From positions 84,237 to 148,236 of the forward strand of contig NMRB01001649.1 of the NCBI GenBank assembly GCA_002633025.1: DNA of 64,000 nt. Reading direction: 5' to 3'. The notes below the pieces were generated by a model, which was given only the letters and a program-made list of their open reading frames with translations, did no database searches and was not told the DNA's origin. Positions 23,501 through 53,500 of the stretch are shown piece after piece. The translations under genes and the position numbers were made by a program. The first letter of the stretch is position 1. The number at the start of each line of letters is the position of its first letter. The stretch is from Notospermus geniculatus (taxonomy: Eukaryota; Nemertea; Pilidiophora; Heteronemertea; Lineidae).

Positions 23501-24702
23501 AATCTGTGAACACTTTATCAGTGACTGTACCAGAGAATGCACTCCTGAGTCCAACGGGTAGCCAATCACGGCATAGTATCAGTAAGAAAAAGGTACGGGA
23601 GATACCGAAGAGTGATGCTCGGCTGTCGCAGTTAAACCTTGTGACTGAGGTAGGTATTATCGTGATGGATATGTGTGTGGCCACGAAAGTGTTTTTTCCT
23701 GGAGCTCTGCCCCATAATTACGGCATCTCCTTTCAATAGTCTTCTGCATTGACACATGTGGTGTGAAGTCATAGACTTTCATGAAAATGTGGTAATCATG
23801 CTACACGCGGTCTCCGAGGCCTGTATGACAAATTACTGGTGAACATTTCATTGACTCAAAATGGTTATTTCTGCTCCAGCAACCGTACGATGAACACAAA
23901 TATGAGATGGGAGAAGTAACAGACTCATTCGAGGCGAAGATGCTGGCGAGTCTGAAACGGGAGGCAGAAGAATCAGCAGGGGAGGATGAAGATGAAAACG
24001 ATGAGGCTGGACCTCGACGGAAACACAAGAATAACGCCCCTGTCCACGATCTGGCAAAGCATGCGTACGACGATGATGACTCCCTGACATCTAGTGATGA
24101 AGATACGACGTCCTTTAGCACATGGAAAAGCCCTGTAAAATGTCCCATTAGTTTCATCACCAAGACTAGTTATGAAAACTTCAAAGTTGAATGTTTCAAC
24201 TCTTGGACATAAGTCCATCTGCACCAACCTCTAAGACTTTATGAAGAAAGAAATCGTTTCTACCTTCTCCATATCTGACCCAAGTATTATGATACCATCA
24301 GTCCTGGCTTTCATGAGTCAGTCTGTTGTCTTTAGACTCCCATTTCCTTCATTTTCAGGTGCCAACTTTACTACCCCACCGATACCAAGACGAGATGCAT
24401 TTACCTTCCTCAAGAACCAGCCAGGATACTTTAGGTTCATCAAACCCGAGGTAATTATCTCCTTCAAAAGATATCCCTGTATATCGGCATCTGGTTGCAG
24501 TAAAATTGTGGACCAATTGAATTCAGAAACCACCTCAGAAACTCAGTCTCTAGAAAATTGATGAAATATGTTGAATGTTTCAGGGACTGGTCAGGTGTGT
24601 TTAGTCCACCCATTGTGCTACCGAGTGAAATGAAGCGAGATCCCAAACCAGAGGAGCTCTCCCCCAGAGAACCTCCACCACAGCCACGACAAAAGTCATC
24701 AG
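17578..24702 (+). CDS. CFAP20DC: CFAP20 domain-containing protein (C3orf67-like), 3' end missing
   Basis: Fifteen exons join in phase: 17578-17598, 18938-19118, 19407-19479, 19630-19744, 20192-20339, 20579-20740, 21133-21282, 21438-21587, 21862-22071, 22289-22721, 22815-22911, 23083-23649, 23880-24134, 24359-24450 and 24584-24702 (about 924 residues so far). The N-terminus MFKNEYQ followed by [44 protein letters not shown] and [10 protein letters not shown] is the CFAP20-type beta domain. Next come conserved [19 protein letters not shown] and a basic KSASKEK patch. The rest is long, acidic and Ser-rich, ending [22 protein letters not shown]20 itself is an axonemal inner-junction protein; the function of this larger relative is not well established. 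The last exon ends in phase 1 just before the 50-N gap, so the stop is not seen. Intron 1 contains a duplicated block with a truncated copy of exon 2. Confidence 0.9.
17753..18279 (+). repeat. Duplicated 527-bp block, copy 1 (ends at N 18280)
   Basis: This block is nearly identical to 18446-18976. It differs by a few substitutions and by the number of AGGCCTA units. It ends at the N, inside a copy of CFAP20DC exon 2 (18238-18279, only the first 42 coding bases). This is best read as an unmerged haplotype contig end. Confidence 0.85.
18446..18976 (+). repeat. Duplicated block, copy 2 (carries the full CFAP20DC exon 2)
   Basis: This is the second copy of the block at 17753-18279. The sequence continues past it into the complete exon 2 (to 19118), so this is the copy that belongs to the gene model. 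Confidence 0.85.
19877..19982. mobile_element. Short MITE with GGCCCGTATTCTAGA ends
   Basis: The left end GGCCCGTATTCTAGAGG and the right end CTTCTAGAATACGGCCC are inverted copies, about 105 bp overall and non-coding. It lies in a CFAP20DC intron. Confidence 0.65.
20775..20905. repeat. Interspersed repeat, TTAATTGAGAAGTGTCC family
   Basis: It contains the words CCTTAATTGAGAAGTGTCC, ATTACAGAGGTC, GGTGTCCTTAATACAGAGG and TGTCCAC. Related copies lie at 33925-34088, 46825-46990 and 57485-57620, with a degenerate one near 11855-12000. Copies carry roughly inverted ends and no coding sequence, so this is a MITE-like family. Confidence 0.6.
20916..21039. mobile_element. hAT-like MITE (CAGTGTTTC termini)
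   Basis: The element begins CAGTGTTTCTACCAG and ends CTGGCGGAAACACTG, an inverted pair with the CAGTG ends usual for hAT elements. The roughly 124 bp body is a poly-G/poly-C-rich palindrome. No clear 8-bp target duplication is visible. Confidence 0.6.
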
Positions 24703-24716
24703 GTATTCGTCATCCT

Positions 24717-24766
24717 NNNNNNNNNNNNNNNNNNNNNNNNNNNNNNNNNNNNNNNNNNNNNNNNNN
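24717..24766. other. Assembly gap of 50 N
   Basis: A fixed 50-base run of N between the last visible CFAP20DC exon and the RAF promoter. The true size is unknown; the CFAP20DC stop and 3' UTR are likely inside. Confidence 0.98.
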
Positions 24767-24898
24767 TATGTCTATGCCCAGATTATGTCAAAAGCCAATG
24801 CCAATTGCCAACACCAATGTATTTCTGTGAACCCCGTGAAATTACGTGAATTCACGATAATCAATTTCAGATCACGTGACCCACTGAAAATAAGGAAG
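24767..24898 (+). promoter_or_regulatory. RAF 5' UTR / proximal promoter with CACGTG E-box
   Basis: Directly upstream of the RAF start codon is ATCACGTGACC (about 24871), a palindromic E-box of the USF/MYC/TFE type, about 25 bp from the ATG. No TATA box is apparent. Whether it lies in the 5' UTR or the promoter cannot be told. Confidence 0.4.
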
Positions 24899-43801
<18,903 letters not shown>

Positions 43802-44756
43802 CCACAGTAGATGTTAGGCACCCCTCATTGTGTAGAATGGACTCGCTTTATTGCTCAGTTAGACAGTAATCGTGTTTGGTTCACGTTGTGTCTGGGGGGT
43901 GTTGGGTGCATGGGGACTCGACCTCGCTAACAATGCCAGGGTGTGGGGTCATTGATGTATGGCTTGCTGGGATGGGGCGACTTTATGACCTGTACCATAG
44001 ATAACCATGGTATAGCACAAAATACTGGAAGCCCTACTGTTAGTGTCTTCTGAGAACCAACTCTCCACTGTCAGTGGAGACAGTCTATCAAGTCGACTCA
44101 CCAATAGGATTTGTTGTACTTCCAGAATGCTAAAATGGCAGGAAAACTTGATGGGATTTAGGTATAACAGAAGACAACAGTTTGAGGGTTTAAGTAGCTG
44201 GATGTCCAGTTGTTTACATTGGTGTTGTTACTTTCAAATCATCTTCACTGGGCTATGATAGTTGTCAAAGTGGAAACCGACCGTGGTTTGCGCAAATTAG
44301 GTCTGGAGTCTGTGGGGTCACATCTTGGTAAATTATGGTGCTTTATTTGGTGTATATGTTGAGATAGAACATGTACAAAGACCTGGCCTTCAGAATGTGT
44401 ATCGTTCAAATGTTTTCACTTATAACCAGGTTCTGATCAGTCTGCCAGCTTTCTTTGCATGATCCTGTCTCTGGTGGCCCATGAAAAGTGTCCCCACAAC
44501 AATCAGGGATTGTTTTGGTTGGCACTTCGAATGGGACACCCACAAATGTGATCTTTTGTGGCAAACTTGAGCAATGGTTTTTTCACGTCGCCTGTTTGTT
44601 ATTAATTTGTTGTATAGAAAGAGAAACAACGGGAAAATAGATGATCGCAGTTTGTGAAGATGGAGCTTGTCATCTTCTACAGTTATAAATCTGTCGAAAG
44701 ACGTAGATTGGTCAAATCTTGGGAAACAGCCATCGGGCGTAATCAGGGATTCTCAG

Positions 44757-44820
44757 TGTTTTCTCCCTTCATCACCATAAACGAATGTTTGTATTCGGTG
44801 ATGAAGGGCGGGGAGAAACA
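44757..44820. repeat. Strong hairpin in the presumed RAF 3' UTR
   Basis: TGTTTTCTCCCTTCATCACC pairs with GGTGATGAAGGG then GGGAGAAACA (one small bulge), with a loop of about 21 bases. It could be a fold-back transposon remnant or a structured RNA element. Confidence 0.6.
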
Positions 44821-46824
44821 TGGATGACATGATGGTGAAGCTGAGGTTCAAATATTTGGCCCCTTCTTTAACCTCATACAGCTTTCTAGTTATGAGTAAT
44901 ACATGCTGGTAGTGAACCCTTCCTGACCAGAGTCTGAGCAATTAGTGTCATCTTATCCATCCTGATAAACTTGTCTCCTAGCGAGGTGGAAATGAAAGGT
45001 TTTCAAAATTACCAAACCTCAAAGGTTGTTGTTTATCAGTTCATGTGAGTTAGTTCTCTCTCAAGTCAGTCTGATTGGGGAGATGTTGGAATTCTTGTTT
45101 AACTCTTCCATGCCTCAATATTTCAAGAACCTGCATATTTAGATGACTTGTGTGCCGTGGGTTTTCTGGACGATGATTTCGACAAGTGTAAGGCTTTAAT
45201 ACTACGAGTCATATTATGTGTGTAGTGAGGGTCCCGTGTTGATGTTTTGAGGATAAGTAATGAGGACGGAGACCAATACTACTTGCGTTGTTCACAGGTG
45301 GCGCTCTGCGTTCACCTAAGAAATGGTGCTAAAATTTCATAAAAGAAGTTGTTCATGGGAAAAGGAGAACTTGGGCAAAGAAATGAAATGTCTTGTGATT
45401 CTTCTCAGTCAGATAGTGATTCTGACGTTAAATAGAAAAAGTTTTAAGGAATTGAGCGTTACTTGTAGGCATGATAGGGTTCAACGTTTTGTGAATATTT
45501 CTTGCATATAGGCATGCACTGTACAGACACGCTAACGCCATCTCTATGTTCATATTGTACTATACTATGATACTTAATCGTAATGTACATTTTATTTATC
45601 ACCATGTAAGTAGGAACTGTTTTGTACCTGTAAAATATTGTATTTTCACAAGTCATTTTTTGCCGATCTTTGAATCATATTTGGTCTGTGTTTTTATTCG
45701 GTGGTATCTATATCGAGATGTTGTCTGTTGTTCATAGGTGTCGTCATGGTAACGTGCAAACAACACACCATGACTCCACCTCCATTTTTGATGTCATCAG
45801 AACACTTGCTATAAGTTGCCAATGTCTGATGCGTAGAGTCTAGGGGTTTAATCTATCCAGCACCGGCTATTTTATGGGGTAGTTTTTAGCACTGCTGAGA
45901 GTCAAAAGGATAACAAGTTTTACAAACTTCATAATGTCCTTAACATGACTGAACTGAGCCAGTTTCCTTCAAATACTTTTCCATAATCCCTATCAGTTCA
46001 GAAAAAAAGTTCTGCAGAACATGCTGAACTGAATCAGTTCAGAACAGGCACATTTCAGTTTGAACTTACATGTATCTACCGGTATACACATCATCTCCAC
46101 TCCCTGTGCCACCTGTGTACTTAACTGAAGGTGAAATTTTGGGTTAGTGTTCTGATCTCCACCCGTGAGCATGATCAGTCAACTACACATGGCTCTAACG
46201 AGACTTGTCATTGTTTTAGACATTTAATGTCAGTTCCACCTATTGGGTGATTCAGGTACTAATTAATGATGTAATATTGTAAATAATCTCTTCCTCTGAG
46301 TCGACTGTGTTTGTTGGAGTCTAACTCACAGCAGTCAGATGAATTTTCACTTCTTCTTTAATGTAAATAAATCTGTCCAGTAGATTTCTCCTAAATTCAA
46401 GGAATTCTTTGGAGCATCCGTGAGTGTGCAGTTTGTTTTATGTTCTCAGGAGATACAATTGGGTCATACTTGGGTCTGGATCAGGAACTGCTGGCTCATG
46501 ATGTGTGTGATGATTATCGAGGGAAAGCCTGAGAAACCTCCCAGAAAAGTGGGAATGCTGACCATGTAAGAGCTATTTCTATGTTCGAGTCACTTTGGCA
46601 TCTTTGTCTGACATTGGTTCAAATCACTCCGGGCCTCCCTGAGCGAAGTCGAAAGTGCAGTGTGACCGTAGGTCTTGATATGTGAAGATAGGTGCCAGGT
46701 TGCCTTATGAGGTCCACCTTCACGAACTCTTCAGTCATAGTTGAACTGAACTTTTCCTCTGTATTCATGTCACCAACAAATAAAGGAGAGTCTGTCAGTC
46801 CCTAATGTGTCTTCACAGAGAGTC

Positions 46825-46990
46825 GAACCTCCTGAACTAGACACCTCTGCCAGGAGGACACCTCTCTAAAGTAAGACACCAAAGTTCACTCCCACATTTG
46901 TGATTTCTATATTCAGTTTTACCTCTGAAATCAGGACACCTCTCAATTAAGGACAGCATCTCTCAAAGGTGTCCTTAATAGAGAGATTCC
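46825..46990. repeat. Interspersed repeat, TTAATTGAG/GGTGTCC family
   Basis: This is another copy of the family at 20775-20905, in the reverse sense: AGACACCTCTGCCAGGAGGA, ACACCAAAGTT, ACACCTCTCAATTAAGGACA and GGTGTCCTTAATAGAGAG. Confidence 0.6.
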
Positions 46991-47550
46991 AGGGTAGAAT
47001 GCTAATATCTCCTGAGGGCATTATCAACGTGACATAGTGCACAAAGGGTCAAAATAACTGTTTCTTGAGAGATGTGTTTGCCACTTCTACTGCTATGAAC
47101 ATTGTTTGTAATCATGAAGTCAGTGTAATAAAATAGAATCCGCCGTGTGTGTAGATGTTAAACTTGTAGTTGTCTTCTTTCTTTCTCAACTGATTCACTT
47201 TCAGATGAATTTGTCTCCTGAACTTCAGCCCGCTCATCCAGAACATCGGCTTGCTCAATCGTTATTCTTAGGGTGCTTGTCTACTTCTTTAACAGTGCAG
47301 TTCCATGATGACTTCTATTCTAAGGACCTTTCGGCCTGGCCAGCTGACACAGTGGCCAGGGTTTTCAAGTCCTGTGGTAAGGGTAGAATGAAAAACTGTA
47401 GTGTAACACAAAAAACATCACTATAAAATACTTCTGCATGTGTAAAAACACTGGCCACAAAATTCATGTTCGCATTTTGGAAAGTGAAAAAAAGACCACG
47501 AAAAAAATATTGAAAGAAAAAGAAAAAATTAAGAAAAAGAAAAAGTTGCG

Positions 47551-47622
47551 TTCCCACACCGGGAATCGAACCCGGGCCTCCTGGGTGAGAGCCAGAAATC
47601 CTAACCACTAGACCATATGGGA
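47551..47622 (-). tRNA. tRNA-Glu-CTC: tRNA-Glu (anticodon CTC)
   Basis: On the minus strand the 72-nt sequence folds fully. The acceptor stem TCCCATA pairs with TGTGGGA; the D-arm is TGGTCTAGTGGTTAGGA (A-box); the anticodon stem TCTGG/CCAGG encloses the loop CTCTCAC with anticodon CTC; the T-arm is CCCGGGTTCGATTCCCGGT (perfect B-box). A run of T follows within about 10 bases of the 3' end (GCAACTTTTTC), a polymerase III terminator. No intron or stem mismatch suggests a pseudogene. It lies between the RAF and FGD6 3' ends. Confidence 0.92.
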
Positions 47623-48746
47623 TTGCACGGAAGAGTCTCAGCAGATTGTATACCTAAACAGACAAATTTATTTTCAAACTGAAATTGTTTTATTTTCTTG
47701 AATTGAACAATGTTCAATCAAGAGTAAAGTTTAAATTAAGCATATGACTCGTTCATTTCACGTCTGTATTATCTAAAATACTGCAAATTTAGCCTAATGA
47801 AGCGATTCGCCGATAGAGTAGTTCCAGTCTTCGCCGCTCCACTCCCGCGGCGCTACAGTCCGTTCCGTACTTCGTTATTCGTCGGGATCGTCCGAACATT
47901 GCCGAATAGGAAAGTTACTTGGGCGGGAAATTTAAAATGACACCTGCTAATGACACCTCTTTGTTTGGTGTAAATTCCCAAACATCGCCGACTACTCGAA
48001 CTGGGTCAACTTTCCGCATTTACGGATGTCTGAGAAGTAGAACCTTATTTGCATACGGAAATTTCTGATTGTAGCCGACGACCACTTTTGATTACCCGGT
48101 ACCGGAATCGCGGATTCTATGAATTCCTATCGTGTTATGCAAATGAGGGGGAAAGGTCAAACTATACAGAGGTACCGGTATAGCAGTTCATTCAAGGAAT
48201 ACAATTCTCTGCGATTCGTACAAAATGATGACTCCTCCTTCATGATGTCTATATCATTGCTAAAAATTCATTTTATTGTAATATGTGGCAGCTAGATGCA
48301 TTTTCACAGCGCTGCTACTATGCTAGATTTAATCAGACCATTTTGGTTCCAGAAGCCACCGCTACGTCATTCCACCAGACTAGTTTGACACATATAGCTT
48401 GGGACACACTACCAGTCTCCCTGTGATGATTTTGACCAATGGGAATCTTTGTTGCTGTTTTCATTTAGCGAATGTAAACAAGAGCACGTGGTTTACTTTA
48501 GTCTTTGAATTGGAAAAAAAGTACTGCTCTGGTGGACGAGAGACACGTTGCGGCTTTTTGATATCAGTATTAAAAGGACACTGATTTGATCCTGTGTTAG
48601 GAAATTATGGGTTTTGCCATTCTTTGCATTACGGTATTCTCCAGATATCAAGTTGAGGTCTGATCTGTAAGAATCTTCTGGTCCGGTATGGTCTCCATAT
48701 AGCAGAAACTGGAACAAGCCATTTTCGTAATATGTAATATTTACAC
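47623..48746. other. Intergenic region, CpG-rich stretch, no gene seen
   Basis: At about 47800-48170 the sequence is richer in CG dinucleotides than its surroundings (TTCGCCGCTCCACTCCCGCG and similar) but contains no convincing open exon. The rest is AT-rich without recognisable features. Confidence 0.4.
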
Positions 48747-49084
48747 TTTATTGTACATTTCACATACAGAATATAGTAATTTCAATCGTATTCAAAATAT
48801 TCCCAATAATTTATTGCACACATAGGCATCTCCTGCATGTATCACTGTTTGTCCTAGGCCTGGCATGGAATCTAAAAACAACGAATCTCTATTAAAATAA
48901 ATACAATTTATGGAAGAACTCCTTTATGTTGAGGAGCATTCCAAAATACGGGCCTATAGCTACATGTATATGGAGTTGAGAATACAACCTTATTGAGCCT
49001 CAGTCCAATGCTTGTCAACAGCAACTTGTCCTCAATTAAGAAGTGATTGAATTGTGAGTTAAGAGCACCAAATACAGCTAATCC

Positions 49085-49225
49085 ACAGCAGGAGGAAACT
49101 GGAGTGCCCAGAGAAAAACCAAGCTGTCAAAGAGAGTTCTCCTTTCTATCGTATGTAGAGCAGCAGGGCCGGGGATCGAACCCGGAACTTGTACCACAAC
49201 TTCTACCACTAGAGGGCAGCACTTT
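49085..49225 (-). mobile_element. tRNA-derived SINE (full head and tail)
   Basis: On the minus strand a head with CTCTAGTGGTAGAAG and the B-box GGGTTCGATCCCCGG is followed by AGGAGAACTCTCTTTGACAG and TGGGCACTCCAGTTTCCTCC. The same tail recurs at 50750-50900 and 28118-28215. Confidence 0.7.
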
Positions 49226-50387
49226 AAACTTTCACTTAAATCTCCCAGAGAGTTCATGCTAATCTCGTTTTCTTAACATTCATGAAAAACCCTGTCTTCA
49301 CCATAAAAGGACCAAAAATCTCAGCAATTATAATTTCATAAGTACATCATCATAAGTATACCTTGGGTATTTAGACTTCACTGTGTTTGAACACAGCAGT
49401 GTCATGACTTCATATGGTAGTCTTGTCATGCAAAAACCCTCGGGTAAACATGGTAAATGGACCCTAAAAACTCTGGAAAATCTTTGAGTTTGACCAGCAA
49501 TCTCCAAAATAATCTCACAAAAATATACAAAGATTATCAATCTCATACAGATACCCTAATTCTAATGAAAAGCTTTATAAAAGAGACATCTTGATGAAAT
49601 GGGATCATGGATAGTACGCGAAGTAGGCCTACACAATGCTATGCATTTTACTTCATGTTATAGAGGTTTAGAAAAGACTGCAGGTCATAACTTCAGCTGT
49701 CCTGAAGGCACTTTTTCTGAACCCCCCTGTGTATCAACTTTTGCAATACAATCACAAAATGTACCAGTATATAGCCATGATTATGAAATGGAAATTCTGA
49801 ACATTCTGAAATCAGGACTGCATTCATTTCCTAAGCGATTTCCAAAGTCCTCTGAACATTGGAAGAGAGAACTGGTTATATAGCACCAATATAGCTGAAC
49901 ATCTACAGTCACACAATTATGCGCACATATTATCATAAAATTATCATACAAAAATAACATTCACAGAATATACCGATTACAAAACCTGACAATGTTTTCT
50001 CAGTCTCCTGTAAAATAAGTACGGGTACACCAAATAGCAGACGGAAACCAGATTAGTTCGACTCGAACAACTCACATTAATTCTGGTCCGCTACAGAAGA
50101 ATCTAGTCGATCCTCTCAAACCAGGGTCTTTAAGACATCTCCACAATCTTATCATAATCTTCAGCAGCTAACACTTTGAGCTGGCTTCTTAACACGAGAC
50201 AGAATGGCACATACACAGAAGCAGAGTATCTAATACTACAAGAGTCAGAGTATGTATAAAATAAGAGCAGATAATAGAATATACAATGATAACAATTCAT
50301 AATTGGACTAGTAAACATGTTCACAACCAGTCGTTTCTCCAGTTCAGCAGTTAACTTGAGCAATACTTGATCAGTCTTGGTCCTCAT

Positions 50388-50511
50388 CCCTTTGCCTGGG
50401 TGTGAATCAGCCAATGACATCACAGAGTCCCTTTGCCTGGGTGTGAATCAGCCAATGACATCACAGAGTCCCTTTGCCTGGGTGTGAATCAGCCAATGAC
50501 ATCACAGAGTC
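50388..50511. repeat. 41-bp tandem repeat, three copies
   Basis: CCCTTTGCCTGGGTGTGAAT, then CAGCCAATGACATCACAGAGT, repeats three times with practically no divergence. It lies just downstream of the FGD6 stop. Near-identity suggests a recent or still variable array. Confidence 0.9.
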
Positions 50512-50528
50512 ATTACTTCCAAGGTTGA

Positions 50529-53500
50529 TCAACAAGTTACCTCTTCAGTCATGGACTTGGGATAATCTATGCCAGTTGCATCAGTGATTGCTTGTATCCA
50601 TCTGGAAATAGACAACGCGTAATTTGCAACATTTGAAATGAACAACCAACCTTGTCAGGCGCAGTCATGGCCCTCTTTGAATATTGAGTTGAGATTTGGT
50701 GCCAAATACAGCACCTTTGGCTCTTTAGACAACACTGAGTGAACGAAATATGCACAGGAAGAAATTGGAGTGCCCAAGAAAACCTGTACTGTCAGAGAGA
50801 GAGTTGCCTTCTCTTGCACATAAAGAATGAAGCCAACTGGGGATTGAACCCGCAACATCAGAGGTGACAGGCACAATGTTTCCATTGCACCCTCATGCAT
50901 ATACATCCACTTACTTGTCCTTTGTTGCTGCACTCTCTGTCCTAAATATGATTGGGTCAGTTCCCTTGTGTGAGACCTGGAACACAAGGCTCGGCTCCAC
51001 ATTCTCAAAATACTGCAATGAAAAAAAGATTTGGAGGTTTAGGGGAATGAGTTATGATCGTTTTTTTTGCACTCAGAGACGACCTAAATTACACTGGTCA
51101 CTCCAAACTTTCATGGCCAGTCTATATCACTGTAATCTCATGGCCCAGACGTTCAACTGGGGTATTCAAATTGCATTTTCCCAAATGTGTAACTCTAACA
51201 CAAAGTACATATCCCCCTTTCTGGGTTTTGAGGAATCCAGCACAGACCCAAAATCTTTACTCTAGCAGTAAGATTGGCTAAGCTGGATGTGAGACCATCT
51301 TCTCTCTTGCATTGTTACTACTAGCACTTTCAGTCCACTCCACTTTGGTTCACCCTGACCAAATTCTAAACATGGGATGGCAGGTGCTGCCACCAACTGG
51401 CTAATGAAAGAAGCATACCATGTCCCCACAGCTATACCTAAGGCCAAGCCAAGGGAATTTCAGCACTACCCAGGGTGGCGTGTTATGGCTACCCGTTCAC
51501 GGTGTATTCTACAAATATAAGGTCCACCACCTATGACTTATCTTTGAAGGGGAAATGATACTATGAACAACTTGCTAGCTGACAAATCTGTCAATCATAT
51601 TTATGGAATGAAAGACACAACACCACAAGTTCACAGATTAGAATGGCAATGGCTTCGGCTTGAAAAGGGTGCAGGTTATAGGACCCTCTTTCAAGGTAAT
51701 GCCAAGTCATGATACTGAACGCTCGACATGCATCGTAATGGCTGAAGTTCGGCAAGACATGTCTTATGAAGTTAGTAAGGGTAATATTAGTTGAAACTGA
51801 AACTACCAGTATGTTTAATGATTAGTCTAGGGTGTTACTAAGGAGAAACCGCACATGGTCCAGTCTACTTCAATGATAACACCATATGCTTCAGTCCTCA
51901 ATGGGGTCTGGGGGTGCAGGAATATACAGGAAGCATGAGACACCAAACTATGGCCTTCCTACCTTTGACATAAAGGAGTTGTGTATATCAGCCTACGAAA
52001 TGATAGGAACTAGGTAAGCCAAGAGAATGCAGGTTCTATGACCTATAGTTACTCATATGAATGGGTTGGACAATGACAGTAGCTAGGTATGGCCAGGCTG
52101 TCACCTAGTCTTCAGTTTTATTCATTTGTTTATGGGAATACCCATTGAAATTGACGTCACATCATTAACGCACCACAATTCTTAGAAACCGACACAGGTT
52201 TGGGAATCAATTTGTTATTTTGTGCCAAGGTGAAGTCAGAGGTCACAATATGTCACTTACCTCAGAAAATGTCTTGATCTCGTATCCAAGGAGAGGTGCA
52301 CTTCTTGATGCTGCTGCATCCTGGAAAGAAACATTGAGGATTGGTGTCTTATACCATAAGCGCCACATTGTGTTTTGAAAGGGGCATGGGTGTTGACAAA
52401 ACCCTCCCCAAGCTAAGTTTCTGATCAACAAGCTTGGAATACAGCATTAGCACCTACCTCGCTAGCCTTGTACGTATATAGCACCTTGTCCTTGATGACA
52501 AACCAGCGTTTCTTCCACTTTTTGCCCCGTAAAACCTTCATGTAGCCACTCATATCTGAACCAGTATCATTTGCATGGACCTGTAATTGGAACAGGGAGG
52601 AAGAATGAAAGATGGAAATGATTTGGACTGACATCATTAGCGCTGGTTACTAAGGGCCGGTGCACCTGGCAACCCAGGGTTGCCATGGCTCCGAGTAAAT
52701 GACTTGACCTAGTCATTAAGTGAACACATAGGAAGGAAAGAAAACTCACCTCTTTCAGCACCGACGGTCTCTTCACGTGTAACCGATTCCCCCACTTCGA
52801 CTTTTTGCTAAAACTCTCCGACATCTTCCGTGGATTCTTCTTGTTGTTATCATCAGTTGTCTGGTTTTCGTCGGTCATCGATTCTCGACCGTGATGTTCT
52901 GAAATCTTCTGGAAACATTCGCTGCAAACTCTCACAGGTTTGTTCTTCAGGTACGTCAGGGGGGCACGGTAGTCAGAGCAGACGCCGCATACCACCTGGA
53001 AGTCAACAGTGAAACCAAAATTAGGTGATCTCACCAAAATTCCTCACTAAAACTTGTCAAGCCCTTAAAGAGACAGTCGGGACACTAATGACAGATACAG
53101 CACTTACCCTACCACACGCCCTGCAGTGGTGTCGCCTCCATGTGACAGTGAACTCTGATGTACACAACATGCACATCGTGACACGTGCATCGGGCACCCA
53201 GACTGGTGCCTGTAGGCCCAACTGAAAGTTCTTGTCCACGACAACCATGCCCTGAAATATGAACAAGAGAATACTTCAAGACCAGGGGGAGTAGCATTAA
53301 CTGGAATACCAGCGTTACTCTACATTGCTGTGTACTTTGCAGTAGTACTCGTAGTGCATGGAACTGTTACTTCAACTGACCACACCCCACTGATCAGAGG
53401 TCGAGATTCTGCCTTTCATCACTGCTTACCTCAGGATTAGTCTTGGCTTGTTCGAATGTGCTCCGTTTCAATGCGTTGTCGTCGATGGCGCCGGTCAGCG

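Larger units (their letters stand above)
43802..47132 (+). other. RAF 3' UTR ending at AATAAA
   Basis: No coding exon follows the RAF stop on the plus strand. The first strong poly(A) signals are AATAAA near 46365 and at 47127-47132. The interval contains a hairpin (44757-44820) and one interspersed repeat (46825-46990). The UTR extent is inferred. Confidence 0.45.
48747..50528 (-). other. FGD6 3' UTR with poly(A) signal
   Basis: On the minus strand AATAAA lies at 48752-48747 in an AT-rich context, about 1.8 kb past the FGD6 stop. The interval contains one SINE and a short tandem repeat and no supported coding exon. Confidence 0.45.

Noticed and set aside
24241-24561. Frame with [22 protein letters not shown] across 24359-24450
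   Set aside because: It looks tempting, but the splice phases of the neighbouring CFAP20DC exons require the other frame, which ends [12 protein letters not shown] across the next junction and fits the family.
50655-51008. 117-codon minus-strand frame
   Set aside because: It overlaps the FGD6 PH2 exon in the wrong frame and runs through a SINE.
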